Shown here one piece after another: positions 1 to 11,429 of a stretch of DNA of 64,000 nucleotides (its first letter is position 1; each line of letters opens with the position of its first letter). The DNA comes from Leucaena leucocephala. Lineage: Eukaryota; Streptophyta; Magnoliopsida; Fabales; Fabaceae. A program made the position numbers and the translations under genes. The notes beneath the pieces were generated by a model. The model did not search any database, had not been told where the DNA came from, and was given only the letters and a program-made list of their open reading frames with translations. Location of the stretch: assembly GCA_037074615.1 (NCBI GenBank), contig CM073537.1, positions 15,953,989 through 16,017,988 on the forward strand, in the 5' to 3' direction.

Positions 1-3000
1 TGGTGGCAACTTCTCATTAAGATCATAACACAGAAGAGCATACATGGGGCAAAATGTTGGTTCAATCACCGCCTTTTCAAATATAAGCGAAATGACATCC
101 TGTATTTGCAAAGCAAAGCAAGTCAATCAAGAATTATTTCGATGAACAGGGACAAATTCATAGCAGCCATAAAAAGCAAACCTTCAAGATGTCAACTGAT
201 GTAATGCCAGAATCAATCAATTGACCCTTCAGGAGATCAAATTTCTCAGGAGTCAACTTATTTAGAATCCTGTATTGCCACAAATAACAACATTTAGCAC
301 ACGCCAGGAATTATAAGAATTCCAAGAACTAATCAGGAAAAACAAAGAACCGTACAGGGGAAAAAATTAAATACAACAATGTTTTTCCTCATTGACTTAT
401 TAATTTTCAAAATATACGAGTTTCATTAACCTCATAGGGCCTGTTTGGGAAACCCCCAAACCTAGGTTTTAAAAAAGCTTCTGGCCCAAACCTCGGGTTG
501 GGAAAATTTTAAAACAAACAACCATATTTGTCTATAAGTGCTTTTGGGCTAAACCATGGTTTTGAATAAGCTATTGAAACTAGCTTTTGGAACAGTAAAA
601 GAGCTTATAAACTATCCAATTACTATATTACCCCTACTTTTTCTTATACCCTATCTCCTCTCCCCTCTCTACACTCTCTCCTCTACCCTCTCTACCCTCT
701 CTCATCTCTCTTCCCTTTTCTCAACCATCTCTCCTCTCTCCTACCTCCTACTTTTAATCAAATCATACACTTTTTAGTAATTTACCAATATAAAAGATCA
801 TTCTAAAAATAACTATCCAAACACTTATTTATTCAGAACCACTTTTTTTCCATAAGCTCTTCAATAAAAACCCTTTTCCATAAGCTGTCCAAAAGCCCTT
901 TTTTAAAATCTTATCCAAACACACACATAATCACATTAAGCATGTTTATAACTATAAATCGCAGGCATTGCACTTCAAAGACAGCCATTCAACCATTATG
1001 GTATTGATATAAAAGTTAAGACTTTCTATTCAAAGAAAATCAGAACTATGGCATGCATGGCAACCCAAATATGCAACATTGAGTCCTTTACAGTAAAATA
1101 ATGAGCTACGACTCAAGCCAGGCCTACATTGGCAACCAAGTAAACCTACCATGGAACACTCAAACCCCACATTAAATAATTGTTCCAAATATATTCAATT
1201 ATATATTACCCTTTCACTGTCTTCAACACACGATCCTTCTCAGAAAGACTTCCCCTTCTAGCTGACCATGGCACTTCAGCCTTCACTAGAGTAGGAGCAG
1301 GTCCTCCCTGATTTTATAGAGACACCAAAATTATAATTTTGATAAAAACAACTAAACATATAAATATAATATGTTAAAAGATATGAAAGCGTTCTATATA
1401 TATAAATCATGCAATCTTATGTTTTAGCATATGTAACAGTTAAACTTCACTAATTTGTCAGATAATTCTTTCTAATAAAGTCAAAAAAATGTGTCATAAT
1501 TAGGTACAAGATAAAGAAGCAAGAGGCAAGGCTATAACTTCCAAATGAAGACTAAAAACAGATGATAATGAAAGGAACAAATTATCTTCTATCAAAATAA
1601 AATGCCAATATTAAACTGATAAATGCAGATATACTTAAAGTAACAACAGGAATTCCATTAAAACCACATATGAACTTAATTCCATTGTCAAATCTAGACC
1701 AGACAATTTTCAAACAAACATAAAGAAGTTTCAAGAAGATAGATGATAACATGCAAAATCAACCATGAAGTCAATGCTTGCCCCTGTTTAGGGATCGGTA
1801 CCTTAGCAAACTGCAAACCCTGTTGGTCTTGGCGATTAATCTGGCTGGCATCGGGCTGTCTTGAGTCATATCGATTGCCAAATTCTCTATTTTCCCTTAT
1901 ATTGTTCCAAGATCTTTCTTCGGCAGGAGAAAGTTGTCCAGACCGGCCATGCCAGTCACGGTTATCTGGCTGTGGGGGCTAAAGAAATAAGAGAAAGTTT
2001 GTTTCTTAATAAAAAAATCATTCATCCAGAGAAAGAGAAAATATGAAATTGGAAGACAAGATGCATCCTTGAGCAACCAACACAAAGGGAGGAAAAACTA
2101 GAGGGCAGGGCAGGGCACTGGGGAGGGGGATTTTAATCTGTAAAAGTGTAAATCAACACAGGAAACCCATCCAACCCATGAAACAATTCAATTTGGAGAA
2201 ATTTCTGCTTAAAAATATTGCAGCAAAATCCATAGATAGACACCACCCAAAAAAACAGAAAAAAAAAAAGCAGCCACACCAAATTGATTGGTGCCTCAAA
2301 TATTTGGACCAACCAATTGTTCCTTATATAAAAATAATCATCCAAAAGCAGCCAAACCACTTAACAATGCAAATGATGGCTATTTAGCCATATTGATGAA
2401 AACATTGATGAATATCATGTATGATGTCATGTTGAAAGGCAAAAAATGAATTTACATTGCTTTCCACACGAATCCAGCTTTGAGCTTCACCAAAAAGCTC
2501 AGCTTCTATATCTTGTTTGATTTTTATAATATCATCAGGGACCTCAACAGCCTGAGAGAGAAAGAGAAGTTACTAATCAGCATTTTAAGACATGAATAAT
2601 AATTCAGAAGTCAAATCAATATTAGAAATAGTACATTATGTTGTTCTAAAAGTAACCAACCAGGAAAGAAATGAAACAGAATATACAGATCAACTATTCA
2701 GAAGCTTCAAGAACTATGCAGGTAGCTTTCTAATGAATCGAACTTTAAAAAGGAACCCCAAACAGCCCCATTTAAATGGCATAAAAGATAATCTAATACC
2801 AGGAGCATACATAAAACTATTTATACATGGAAAGAATGCTAATAAGTCATTCCTCAATAACAAAGAAAATGACAACAACAGATCAAGGATATCAATTACC
2901 TCTCTAAGCTGTAACAGTTGATCTCTGGTGTATCGCACCAGCTCATGACCTTCGAACCGTGAATCACCAGCCTAAAAGGCCAGAAGAATACGAATATAAA

Positions 3001-4144
3001 TCTCGAAGTATAATTGAGAATTGAATTTTCACAATAAAATCAGATAAACTCACAAATAAATACGATAAGATACTAGACAAAAAAAATGATTTTAGGTAAC
3101 TGAATGCTATTAAACAAGTCAAGTCCAATGATCTACTCCCAACAAATTCACCAAATATCAAATGAGTTTTAATGTATGTGAGTCCTTTATGGGCAAACTA
3201 TGACTTAATCAAGCCCACCTAAAGTCCACATGTCAATTTTTGTCCATATTTACGGCAGGTACACATACTGAGCGCCCCACCAAGAATTAGGACATTCAAC
3301 TTACTTAAGTTAACCCTTTAACTTACATGTTGTGTATTATTTTATAATCATACTAACCATAAGGCAATGTAAGAGCACCGTAATTGTCAGGTATATCTTT
3401 CTCAATTCACTCTTTTTAGCTCTATTTCTTAGTCTGTTTGACCGATTTTCTTCAGATTTTCATATTCGAAGGAGTTTCCAAACAAATCATTTAAATTTCA
3501 TGACAGTATAGTATTAAAGCTAGTCACTTTCACTATATATATTGCATAAATAGCAATGCATACAAGTCTTAATTTCCAGGTTCCAACTTCAGCAGATGAC
3601 TTTGCTCTCATAATAACTAAAAGATTAATTTTGAAAGGAAATCAAAAGAAACCAACTGAGCCTCGACATCAATGAAGTTGATATGAGATCCAAATCTAAC
3701 TTAACCATGTCACCTATTAATTAAAAACCAATAAAGCATGACACAAAGCTTCGAACTTTACATGTCATTCATCGAAGCTTCTTACAACTAAAGCTCAAGA
3801 AAATATATGGGCAGAAGCAGGCAAAAACAAAAGCGATAACAAGCAATCAATCAATCAGATAAAAAACCTCGATAAAAATCACAGTATTTTAAGATAAAAA
3901 AGGGATGAAAAATTCAGATCCAGACAAGGGGTTCAGATTTGATTTATGCCTTAATCGAGAATGATGATGAAGCACCGCCATGGGGGCGCAAGACTGGGAG
4001 ATCAGAAGAAAAGGACCCGAAAGCAGGGAAAGAAGATGTGGAAGACGAGGACTCGTATCGAGGACCGAATAGCCTGCTTCCGCCGCCACCGCCTCGACCA
4101 CCACCAGGCCTCAAGCTTATCACCGTTTGATCACCTTGCTGCAT
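1..4144 (-). CDS. eIFiso4G1: Eukaryotic initiation factor iso4G (eIFiso4G), 5' part, truncated by window edge
   Basis: Scaffold of the plant-specific eIFiso4F cap-binding complex in the cytoplasm; it binds eIFiso4E, eIF4A and eIF3. Exons read on the minus strand: 4144-3950, 2971-2900, 2551-2456, 1978-1802, 1307-1210, 269-182 and 99-1. All join in phase, giving 275 residues. The N-terminus is Gly/Ser-rich (start MQQGDQTV, then a LRPGGGRG stretch). Residues 79-85 read YTRDQLL, the YxxxxL-hydrophobic motif that docks eIFiso4E. Exon 4 is polar and acidic. From exon 5 (KAEVPWSARRG) the MIF4G domain begins (ILNKLTPEKFDLLKGQL, then EPTFCPMYA), and it continues beyond base 1. The rest of MIF4G and the MA3 domain lie outside the window. 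Intron 1 seems to start with GC, not GT. The family call is firm from these motifs; the paralogue number is inferred. Confidence 0.93.
437..928. mobile_element. MITE-like element, copy 1 (TGTTTGG-ended, pyrimidine-rich core), in eIFiso4G intron 5
   Basis: The left end reads GGGCCTGTTTGGGAAA and the right end TTATCCAAACACACAC, forming short imperfect inverted ends. The core has a long CT-rich run (about 640-750). The flanking segments match two other copies, at about 10422-11200 and 55776-56312: CCAATTACTAT...ACCCCTACTTTTTCTTA on the left and AATTTACCAATATAAAA on the right. It carries no coding capacity; short ORFs here are chance products of the CT run. The class is inferred to be hAT-like non-autonomous; I could not fix a target duplication. 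Confidence 0.6.
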
Positions 4145-4715
4145 ACCTCAGGACCTTTTCACTTGAAGATGAAATCTTGGACGTAGATTGAGCAAGAGAA
4201 GCACAGAACGAGATTCAGCGGCGACAACCGCAGAACCTGAACCAGGAGGAGATAGAGATTGAGAAGAGATACTTCCCACGAGAGAATGGAGCTCGTGGAT
4301 ATTTCTCTCTCTTCTGCGAGTGGGCGAAGAGAAGAGAACGGCGCGAGGCCGGTAGGGTGTAAAAGAAAACCCTCGTTAGGCGAGATTAGGAATATGTATT
4401 TCTATATAGAAGGGGGGAAAAAAACTCAGAAAGTGGTCATATTATATATCAAAGATTAAAAAATACTATAAAACAAGATTTATCATTTTTTTTATCAAAA
4501 ATAGAGATTTATCAATTATTGATTATCGATTGTAGTTAGGTTGTGAATTATTAAATAGAGATTTATCAATTTTTTTATAGATTTATATAAATTTTAGAAT
4601 AAAGGCTCCTTATTTTATTTTTCTATAGTTGGTCAAAAATTTTATTCTTCTATAAAAATAATTTTATTTTAAAATAATTACTTTTAAAAAATAAGAATAT
4701 TCTTGAAACTCTTAA
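3750..4715 (-). repeat. Segmental duplication, left (source) copy: eIFiso4G exon 1, intron 1 start and upstream DNA
   Basis: This block recurs in the same orientation at about 9805-11430. Matching stretches include the intron 1 part (CGAACTTTACATG..CATTCATCGAAGC), exon 1 (GAGGACTCGTATCGAGGAC), the leader (GAGGCCGG.GGGTGTAAAA) and AT-rich DNA beyond the gene (GGTTGTGAATTATTAAAT near 4540 and 11320). Only this left copy continues into downstream eIFiso4G exons. Confidence 0.8.
3944..3950 (-). other. Putative GC-AG intron donor of eIFiso4G intron 1
   Basis: Exon 1 reads ...SFSIK with the AAG codon at 3952-3950, followed by GCATAA, so an in-frame stop comes two codons later. Exon 2 starts at 2971 after a TTTTAG acceptor with GCTGGTGATTC (AGDS) in phase 0. 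No GT lies between the last conserved codon and the stop. The intron therefore appears to use a GC donor with a weak consensus. Confidence 0.6.
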
Positions 4716-6760
4716 AGAATAATTTAAATATATGAAATTGATTAAATTGAAAAGATATTTTTAACATCTTCTAATTATTGTAAGGAGTGGCAAGCTCGCG
4801 AATAATAATTTAGTGCCTTATGAGGGCATACTAACTATCCTGCTATTTTACTTAAATTACATATAAACACTTTTTTTATTTTGAAAACATGCATTAATTT
4901 CTGTTAAAATTAAAAAATACACAAACCTTTTTTTATATAATTGAGATTCTATTTTCATCCCATTATTAAGTAAACCGTTAAGCTTGACCCTTGGAATTTT
5001 GTTCTCACAAAAATACCCCTCCTTAATAAAAGAATTATTTAAATATTTATATTTCTCAAAGAAACATTTTATTCAACCAAAAAATGTTATAATAAATATG
5101 TATTTTCAAACTTTCTAATATGTTTTAAAATTTATTAATTTTAATTATATTATAATTCATCATATTTATTGAAACTTATTTATTTAGGTTCTTTTATCAA
5201 TATAGCATAAATGATGTAAATTTGACATATTATTTAAACTTAAAAATTTAAACAAATTTTCGCTGCAAATATTTATAAGTACATTTAGTTAGAATTTGCA
5301 CAATTTGTTGAAAGTAAATTACAAATTTAGTATGATGAAGGGAAAATTAATAAATAAAATTTATTTTAATATAAATTTTAATTAGAAAATATATTTTTAG
5401 AAAATTCTGAGTAATAGTTTGAATTGAAATATATATTTTCAAAATAAAAAGAAAATATGTGTAATTAAGACAAAATGTAATAGAGATTAGAGTATTTTAC
5501 ACTTATCATTATAATCAAATACATTGAATTTCTTGGATTCTCTTTAAGGTTGGAGGTATTTTTTTATAACATAGTGAATTATATTATATGAATAAAGTAA
5601 AGTACATGAAGAATTAAAAGCAAAGGGGAAAACACACACCATTCTAAGAAGGATTGTCTATTTTATATTTCATTTAATATTAATTTGCAACTTAATATTC
5701 CTTAAACATGAGTGAAAATAATCGATAATACCAATATTAAAAAACATTAAAAAAACCATCTCTAATTCGGTATAAAAAGAATCCATCTCATTAAAAAAAA
5801 TCGATACTACCAATATTAAAAAACATTATTAGTATTGCCATTAAGAATAACTAAAAGAATCCCTTAACTAAAAGTCATCTCAAATGTTTTTATTACGATG
5901 GTGAGATGACTCTGTCTGTCTCTAAATTGATATAAAAAGAATCCATCTCAAATTTTTGTCTCTCAACAAAAAAAAAAAGAATTTAAAATCAATATTAGAG
6001 ATGCTAAAATGCACTTCATAACTACGTAAAAGGACCCTTGGATTCAAAATCTACTTGGAAGTTGCGTGAATTCTCAGACTCTTTCACTCTCTCGCCTCTT
6101 CTTTCAGCATACACCCATTTAAGGGTTGGACATCTTACTACCTTTTAATTAATTTAAATAGATTAAAAAAATAGTTAAATTAATTATTTGAATTATATTC
6201 AGGATGTAAGGGAGTAGTAGAAGAAGGGTTTGGCAACTATAGAAGAGGAGGAGGGGTTCAAATTAATTTGGGCAACAGAGAAAAGAAAGTATAAAGTCTG
6301 GTTAGCTTTTAGATGGCCTTTGAATTGAAATATGTTTATGTGACAAAATAAAATATTATGCCAAGGATTCTTGCCAAAATAAAACAAATTTCTTTGTTTT
6401 TTTAGCCAAATCAACTAAAACAAATTTCAACACATGTGTTCCCACATAAAAATATATGCACCTTAGATCAAATAAAATTTTAATATTTCTAATATTTATT
6501 GTCAACATTTGCCAATATGTGCCTTTGTTATGGATTGGGAATTCTTACAACGCTTTTCAGATTTTATGGAGCAAAATTGTACTCTAATACTATAATATTT
6601 TATGTGTACTTTGCATCTAAGCCCATTTTCACATGGTAGAACATGTAAAATCCACAACTTATAGTTAAGGGATGTCAGGCCTCCATCAAGGATTGCAGAT
6701 TTTTATACTGATTTTTTAGAATTTATATGTAAAATTGCATTACCATGACATCATATTTGC
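4460..6760. other. AT-rich intergenic DNA, no gene seen
   Basis: No convincing ORF or splice-linked exon is visible. A local direct repeat lies at about 5705-5960: CCAATATTAAAAAACATTA occurs twice and TATAAAAAGAATCCATCTCA twice. It looks like a degraded small element. The rest is homopolymer-rich AT sequence. Confidence 0.6.
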
Positions 6761-6762
6761 AG

Positions 6763-7158
6763 TGAAGCAAGAAACAATTACATTCCCTTGGATCCATTTG
6801 TTCTTCTAAACTAATATCCTCATAGATAAAAGAAGATAACATGTCTTGCATGTCTCTATAATCTAACTTCTCACTGAGTTCAACAAACTCACCATCGTGT
6901 TTTGTAAACTTTAACTATTGTACCTCCAACACCAGAAATTCTAGTCAGATATTTCAATTTTAATTTTTATAGAATTTTCAGAAATTAAATATCAGAATTG
7001 AAAAGAGTAACAAAACTTCATGATTCTTTGCTGCTATAAGTAGAAAGTTCACATCAACAAAGAATGGGGAAGAATAGCTCAAAAACAGGGAGCTCCACCA
7101 CCGGTGTTGTCTCTAACTTTGCTTCTAAACCATTTCCAAGACCCAGAAAGATATATAG
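6763..7158. repeat. PPR 3'-flank duplicated block A (source copy)
   Basis: The sequence from GTGAAGCAAGAAACAAT to CCAAGACCCAGAAAGATATA recurs at about 37068-37595, inside intron 5 of the QWRF gene. The match is collinear and same-strand, with small indels. Directly to its right, block B (about 7155-7390) recurs at about 30938-31195 next to the PPR pseudogene. The two blocks are contiguous here and separated by about 6 kb, in reversed order, at the other locus. Confidence 0.75.
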
Positions 7159-7395
7159 GAGGAAGCTGTACTTATGCTACGTTTTCACATAAGTTCCATA
7201 TTAATTCAATGCTTAATCAATTGAAGCTACAAAATGGGAAGAATACCCAGAAGTGAAAAAAGGAAACAGTAAGCATGGTATACGCCTGATAACTAAATAG
7301 ATGGTGCAACATGGTAACTTTCTCATTTTCTGTTCAAAAAACAAATTAATAAGGCTAGTTAAAAACTATGCTGCAAAAAGGTTTAATAAACTATG

Positions 7396-9822
7396 CTACC
7401 AATAGTCTCCGCAAGAACAGACTCCGTCTTTAAAATGATGGAATCTGTTAGCATCCCTTACAATAATAACTCTCTGTGTGATCTTTGATATAAATTTGGT
7501 TGCAGTATGACAATCTAAGCAAACCCGAAGATTCTTAATGATTCTGATTTCAGCATTTGGCTCAGTTGCAATAAGACCAAAAGCAATGGCTAACTTCTCA
7601 CTGTGAACATTCACCATGAGTTCCTTTTCTTCCTCTTCCACATCATGCAAAGAAGTGACAGTCTCTGAATAATATCCAAGCTCTTTCATCTTTCCAGTTA
7701 ACTTCTCCAGCATTGCATAGATAGCTGTTGTATGAGAATGGGACCGATCACCAGATACAAAGACATGTGGTGTCCCATTAACCTCAATTAAAGTACACCC
7801 TGGAGTCTTTGCCAGTTTTCTTTTCTTGACTACCTCTCGTATTGAAGCCGCCTTGGGAAAATTTCTCTCAACAGAGTACATATTAGAGAGTAAAACATAG
7901 TACCCTACACTCTGTGAGTCCATTTCAAATAACTTCTTTGAAGCCATATCAGCTATGTTCATGTTTTTGTGAACCATACAAGCACCAAGCAGTGTACCCC
8001 ACACAGAAGGACCTGGCTCAACTGGCATTCTCCTTATAAACTCTAAAGCCTCCTCTAGTTTTCCTGCTCGTCCAAGAATGTCCACCATGCATGCATAGTG
8101 CTCAGTTATAGGCTCAATCTGATAATTGTTGACCATAGTATGAAAAATTTCATCTCCTTCTCTTACCAAACCTGCATGACTACAAGCATACAAGATTGAA
8201 AGAAAAGTGACACCAGTTGGATGGAAGCCTAAATGCAACATCTCATGGAAAAGTTTAAGTGCCTCGTGCCCATATCCATGGAGTCCATAACCAGAAATCA
8301 TGGCATTCCAAGTGACAATATTCTTTTCACTCATCGAGTCAAATAATTGCCGAGCCTCCAAAATGTTCCCACACTTCGCGTACATGTCAATTAGAGCAGT
8401 TGAGACATAAATGTTTGGCTCAAGATTTTTGCTTTTAACCAAGTCATGGACCCATTTTCCAAAACTTAATGCTCCTAGTTGAGCACAAGCTGAAAGAATA
8501 GTTGTGATTGTAACAGGATTTGGAGTATATTCGGTCATCATTTCCTGAAAAAGAGAAATTGCTTTGTCCGTTAAACCATTATGCGTATAACCCGATATCA
8601 TAGCATTCCAACCAGCAAGAGTTTTCTCTGGTGATTCATCAAATAGTTCGCGTGCCAACTCCACTTCGTTGAGTCTATTGTACACAGTCGTCAGGGCAGT
8701 TGAAACAGACGGATATGATATACTACCATATTTTACGCAAAAACCCTGGATACAGCAAGTCAGATGCAGATGAACATAAGGAGAAGACACTGGAATTAGT
8801 CCTACAACAGTGCTTGATCCAACTCTTTCACCAGAAGCAAGTATTTCTCTGAAAAGCGTCACTGCAGATTCGGTCTCGTGGTTGCAAGTAAAACCAGAAA
8901 TCATTGCATTGTAAGCTATCAAATCCGGCTGACTTATCCGCCTGAACAATGACACTGCCGTGTTGATCTGCCCACATTTGGAATATAATGAAATCAAACC
9001 CGTCATTACATGAGCATGAAAATGAAAACCAAATTTCAAAGCTAAACACCGAATCCCCATCCCAATTTTCAACTCCTGCATCTCTGCTGCGGCAGGAAGC
9101 ACAGTTGCCAATGTCGCCGAATCCAAATGCACCCTTTCTGCAATCATATCCCCAAAAACTTCAATTGAATCACCATAACAACAATTCCTCACTAACCCAT
9201 TAATCATTGTGTTCCACAAAACGGTATCTCGCTCCGGCATTCTATCAAACACCTTCCTTGCTAACTCAACACGTGAAAACTTAAAATACAGATCAACAAC
9301 TGCAGACCCAACAAACAATTCAGAGCCCGACCCATCAACAATCGATTGAGCATGCAACAACATTCCATACTTCTCATCGGGAAACCCCGAAGCAGCCATT
9401 ACAGCAAACGAATAGGTGAAGTTATCAGGCCTAAGGTGAGTGTTTCTCCGCATATCCGCGTACAAAGAAATGGAGGACGAAGGCGATGCATTGGTGGAGA
9501 AACCTCTAATGAGGACGTTGAAAAGGAAAATGTCAGGGTTGGCTATGGTGAAGAAGAGATTGCGAGCTTGTTGAATGGCGCGAAAGTCGAAGAGCTTCTG
9601 GGTGAGCTTGGTGACAGTGGCGAGGTCGTACTGGAGGCCATTGACGATGATTTGGGCGTGGGTTTGAGCGAGCTGAGAGAGAGTGGAAGCTTTGTTCACG
9701 AGACTGAGGAAGAAGTTCCGACTACCTGGGGCACTCAGTGAGCAAACGTCTCGGTAAATCATTTGTAATTGCAGTTTCGGTGTTTGATCATTGACATTTC
9801 CATTTCGAACTTTACATGCCAT
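7396..9822 (-). CDS. PPR protein of the PLS class with E/E+/DYW domain; organellar RNA editing factor, likely orthologue of Arabidopsis At4g30700
   Basis: Intron-less ORF of 808 aa. Pentatricopeptide repeats fill most of the protein (repeated motifs such as VLWNTMING, AYNAMISGF, TWNAMISGYGLHG). E/E+ motifs follow, then a DYW deaminase domain. Visible DYW residues are HSE at 740-742 (HxE zinc ligand and catalytic Glu), CLDCH at 768-772 (CxxCH) and the terminal CGDYW. Such proteins convert C to U at specific sites in mitochondrial or plastid transcripts, and the full DYW domain suggests its own deaminase activity. The sequence resembles what I remember of At4g30700 (MEF29/DYW9) end to end. The first ATG (9822) lies in duplicated eIFiso4G intron DNA. 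Met21 (9762-9760) is the likelier ancestral start, because homology begins after it. A deleted pseudogene copy lies at 31.5-32.2 kb. Confidence 0.93.
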   Translation of the reverse strand: MACKVRNGNVNDQTPKLQLQMIYRDVCSLSAPGSRNFFLSLVNKASTLSQLAQTHAQIIVNGLQYDLATVTKLTQKLFDFRAIQQARNLFFTIANPDIFLFNVLIRGFSTNASPSSSISLYADMRRNTHLRPDNFTYSFAVMAASGFPDEKYGMLLHAQSIVDGSGSELFVGSAVVDLYFKFSRVELARKVFDRMPERDTVLWNTMINGLVRNCCYGDSIEVFGDMIAERVHLDSATLATVLPAAAEMQELKIGMGIRCLALKFGFHFHAHVMTGLISLYSKCGQINTAVSLFRRISQPDLIAYNAMISGFTCNHETESAVTLFREILASGERVGSSTVVGLIPVSSPYVHLHLTCCIQGFCVKYGSISYPSVSTALTTVYNRLNEVELARELFDESPEKTLAGWNAMISGYTHNGLTDKAISLFQEMMTEYTPNPVTITTILSACAQLGALSFGKWVHDLVKSKNLEPNIYVSTALIDMYAKCGNILEARQLFDSMSEKNIVTWNAMISGYGLHGYGHEALKLFHEMLHLGFHPTGVTFLSILYACSHAGLVREGDEIFHTMVNNYQIEPITEHYACMVDILGRAGKLEEALEFIRRMPVEPGPSVWGTLLGACMVHKNMNIADMASKKLFEMDSQSVGYYVLLSNMYSVERNFPKAASIREVVKKRKLAKTPGCTLIEVNGTPHVFVSGDRSHSHTTAIYAMLEKLTGKMKELGYYSETVTSLHDVEEEEKELMVNVHSEKLAIAFGLIATEPNAEIRIIKNLRVCLDCHTATKFISKITQRVIIVRDANRFHHFKDGVCSCGDYW

Positions 9823-10420
9823 TCATCGAAGCTTCTTACAACTAAAGCTCAAGAAAATATATGGGCAGAAGCAGGTAAAAACAATAGCGATAACAAGAAA
9901 TCAATCGATCATTTTAAGATAAAAAAGGGATGAAAAAAATATTTGATTTATGCTTTTATAGAGAATGATGATGGAGCAGCAATGGGCGCGCAAGGAAGGA
10001 AGATGTGGACGACGAGGACTCGTATCGAGGACCGAATAGCCTGCTTCCGCCGCCGCCGCCTCGACCACCACCAGGCCTCAAGCTTATCACCGTTTGATCA
10101 CCTTTCTGCATACCTCAGGACCTTTTCACTGGAAGATGAAACCTTGGACGTAGATTGAGCAGAACGAGATTCATTGGCGACAACCGCTGAACCTGAACCA
10201 GAAGTAGATAGAGATTAAATCGATGTACTTCACACGAGAGAACGGAGCTCGGGGATATTTCTCTCTCTACTGCGAGTGTGCGAAGAGAAGAGAACGGCGT
10301 GAGGCCGGAGGGTGTAAAAAGAAAGGGTTAACTGGTCAAATTTTAAAAAAGCCCTCGCAAAGAAGTTTAGTAATGCGTATTTCTATATATAGAAGGAAAA
10401 AAAGATAGAAAAGTGACATA
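9805..10420 (-). pseudogene. Truncated duplicate of eIFiso4G exon 1 and 5' region
   Basis: This is the right-hand copy of the segmental duplication. It keeps the start of intron 1, most of exon 1 (GAGGACTCGTATCGAGGACCGAATAGCC near 10014) and the leader. It lacks about 30 bp within exon 1 (deleted around 9985-10000) and has a changed exon end (AAAG before CATAAA). No downstream eIFiso4G exon follows, because the PPR gene starts where exon 2 should be expected. It cannot encode the factor. It might still supply promoter or leader sequence to the divergent or overlapping PPR start region. Confidence 0.8.
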
Positions 10421-10421
10421 G

Positions 10422-11200
10422 TGGCTGTTTAGCTAACTATAAAATTAAGTTTTAAAAAATCTTTTTGTCTAAATTTTAATTTTAAAAAAAATAAAATAAA
10501 TAATTATATTTATTTAAAAATATTTTTATATTAAATTATAGTTTAAAATTATAATTTTAAATAAACTATTAAGAATAATGTTTGAAATAGTAAAAAAATT
10601 TATCAACTACCATTCAATTACTATTTTACCTCTATATTTTTTACATTTTTTTTCATCTCTCATCTCTCATCTCTCATCTTCCTCACTTCCATGTCACCCT
10701 CTACCATCGCTAGAATTGGGTCACCTCCATCGTCTTTCGACCTGGGTCACCTCCACCATTACTAGAATTGGGTCGTCTCTACTGTCGCTAGAACTGGATC
10801 GCCTCTATCGTTGTTAGAATTGGGTCGCTAGAACTGGGTCATTTCTATGCTCTATCGCTACCAAAGGAGGTCATCGTAGATCTACTGTGGCGCCTTGGAT
10901 CTTCTATGATTCTGCGGGAAGATGATGAACAGTTTAGTGGAAGAAGAAATTTGCAGGGATGAACAGTGAAAGAAGATGAGAAAAAAAGCTAAGACCAGAA
11001 AATAAGATAAGTAGTAAATAATATTTTTTTCTATCTCATACCCTTTCTAATAATTTATTAATCAGAAAAGTCTTTATAATAATAACTATTTAAACACTTA
11101 TTTATTTAGAACTACTTTTTTTTCATAAACTCTTCTTTATAAACCCTTTTCCAAAAGCTATATAAAATCCTTTTTCTAAAAATCTATCCAAATACGCTCA
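10422..11200. mobile_element. MITE-like element, copy 2, with internal extra segment
   Basis: The ends resemble copy 1 (TGGCTGTTTAGC at left, CTATCCAAATACGCTCATAG at right), as does the core (CAATTACTATTTTACC, then a CT-rich run). About 300 bp around 10690-10990 are extra and contain GAACTGGGTC/GAATTGGGTC-like tandem units. It lies inside the right copy of the eIFiso4G duplication, since duplication homology resumes after 11200. It therefore inserted after the duplication. Confidence 0.55.
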
Positions 11201-11429
11201 TAGTAATTAGAATAGAGCCTTATTATAATTTATATATTATATATTATAGATTATAGATTTATAGATTATAGTAGAATATTATAGATAGAGATTTATCAAT
11301 TATCAATTATAGATATGGCAGGTTGTGAATTATTAAATGAGACGATCTTTTATGTATTATATAAATTTTAAAATATTTTCTTATAAAAAATAATATTATT
11401 TAAAAATAATTACTTTTATAAAATTAAAA

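Noticed and set aside
556..777. 73-aa plus-strand ORF rich in Leu/Ser/Thr
   Set aside because: It is the translation of the CT-rich core of a MITE inside an eIFiso4G intron, and a similar ORF occurs in the copy at 55948-56157.
9346..9741. 131-aa plus-strand ORF opposite the PPR gene (and its echo at 32040-32339)
   Set aside because: Antisense shadow of PPR coding DNA. The echo merely shows that the pseudogene is homologous.
9943..10158. Plus-strand ORF repeated in two places (also 3939-4191)
   Set aside because: It is the antisense reading of eIFiso4G exon 1 and its duplicate. The real protein is on the minus strand.
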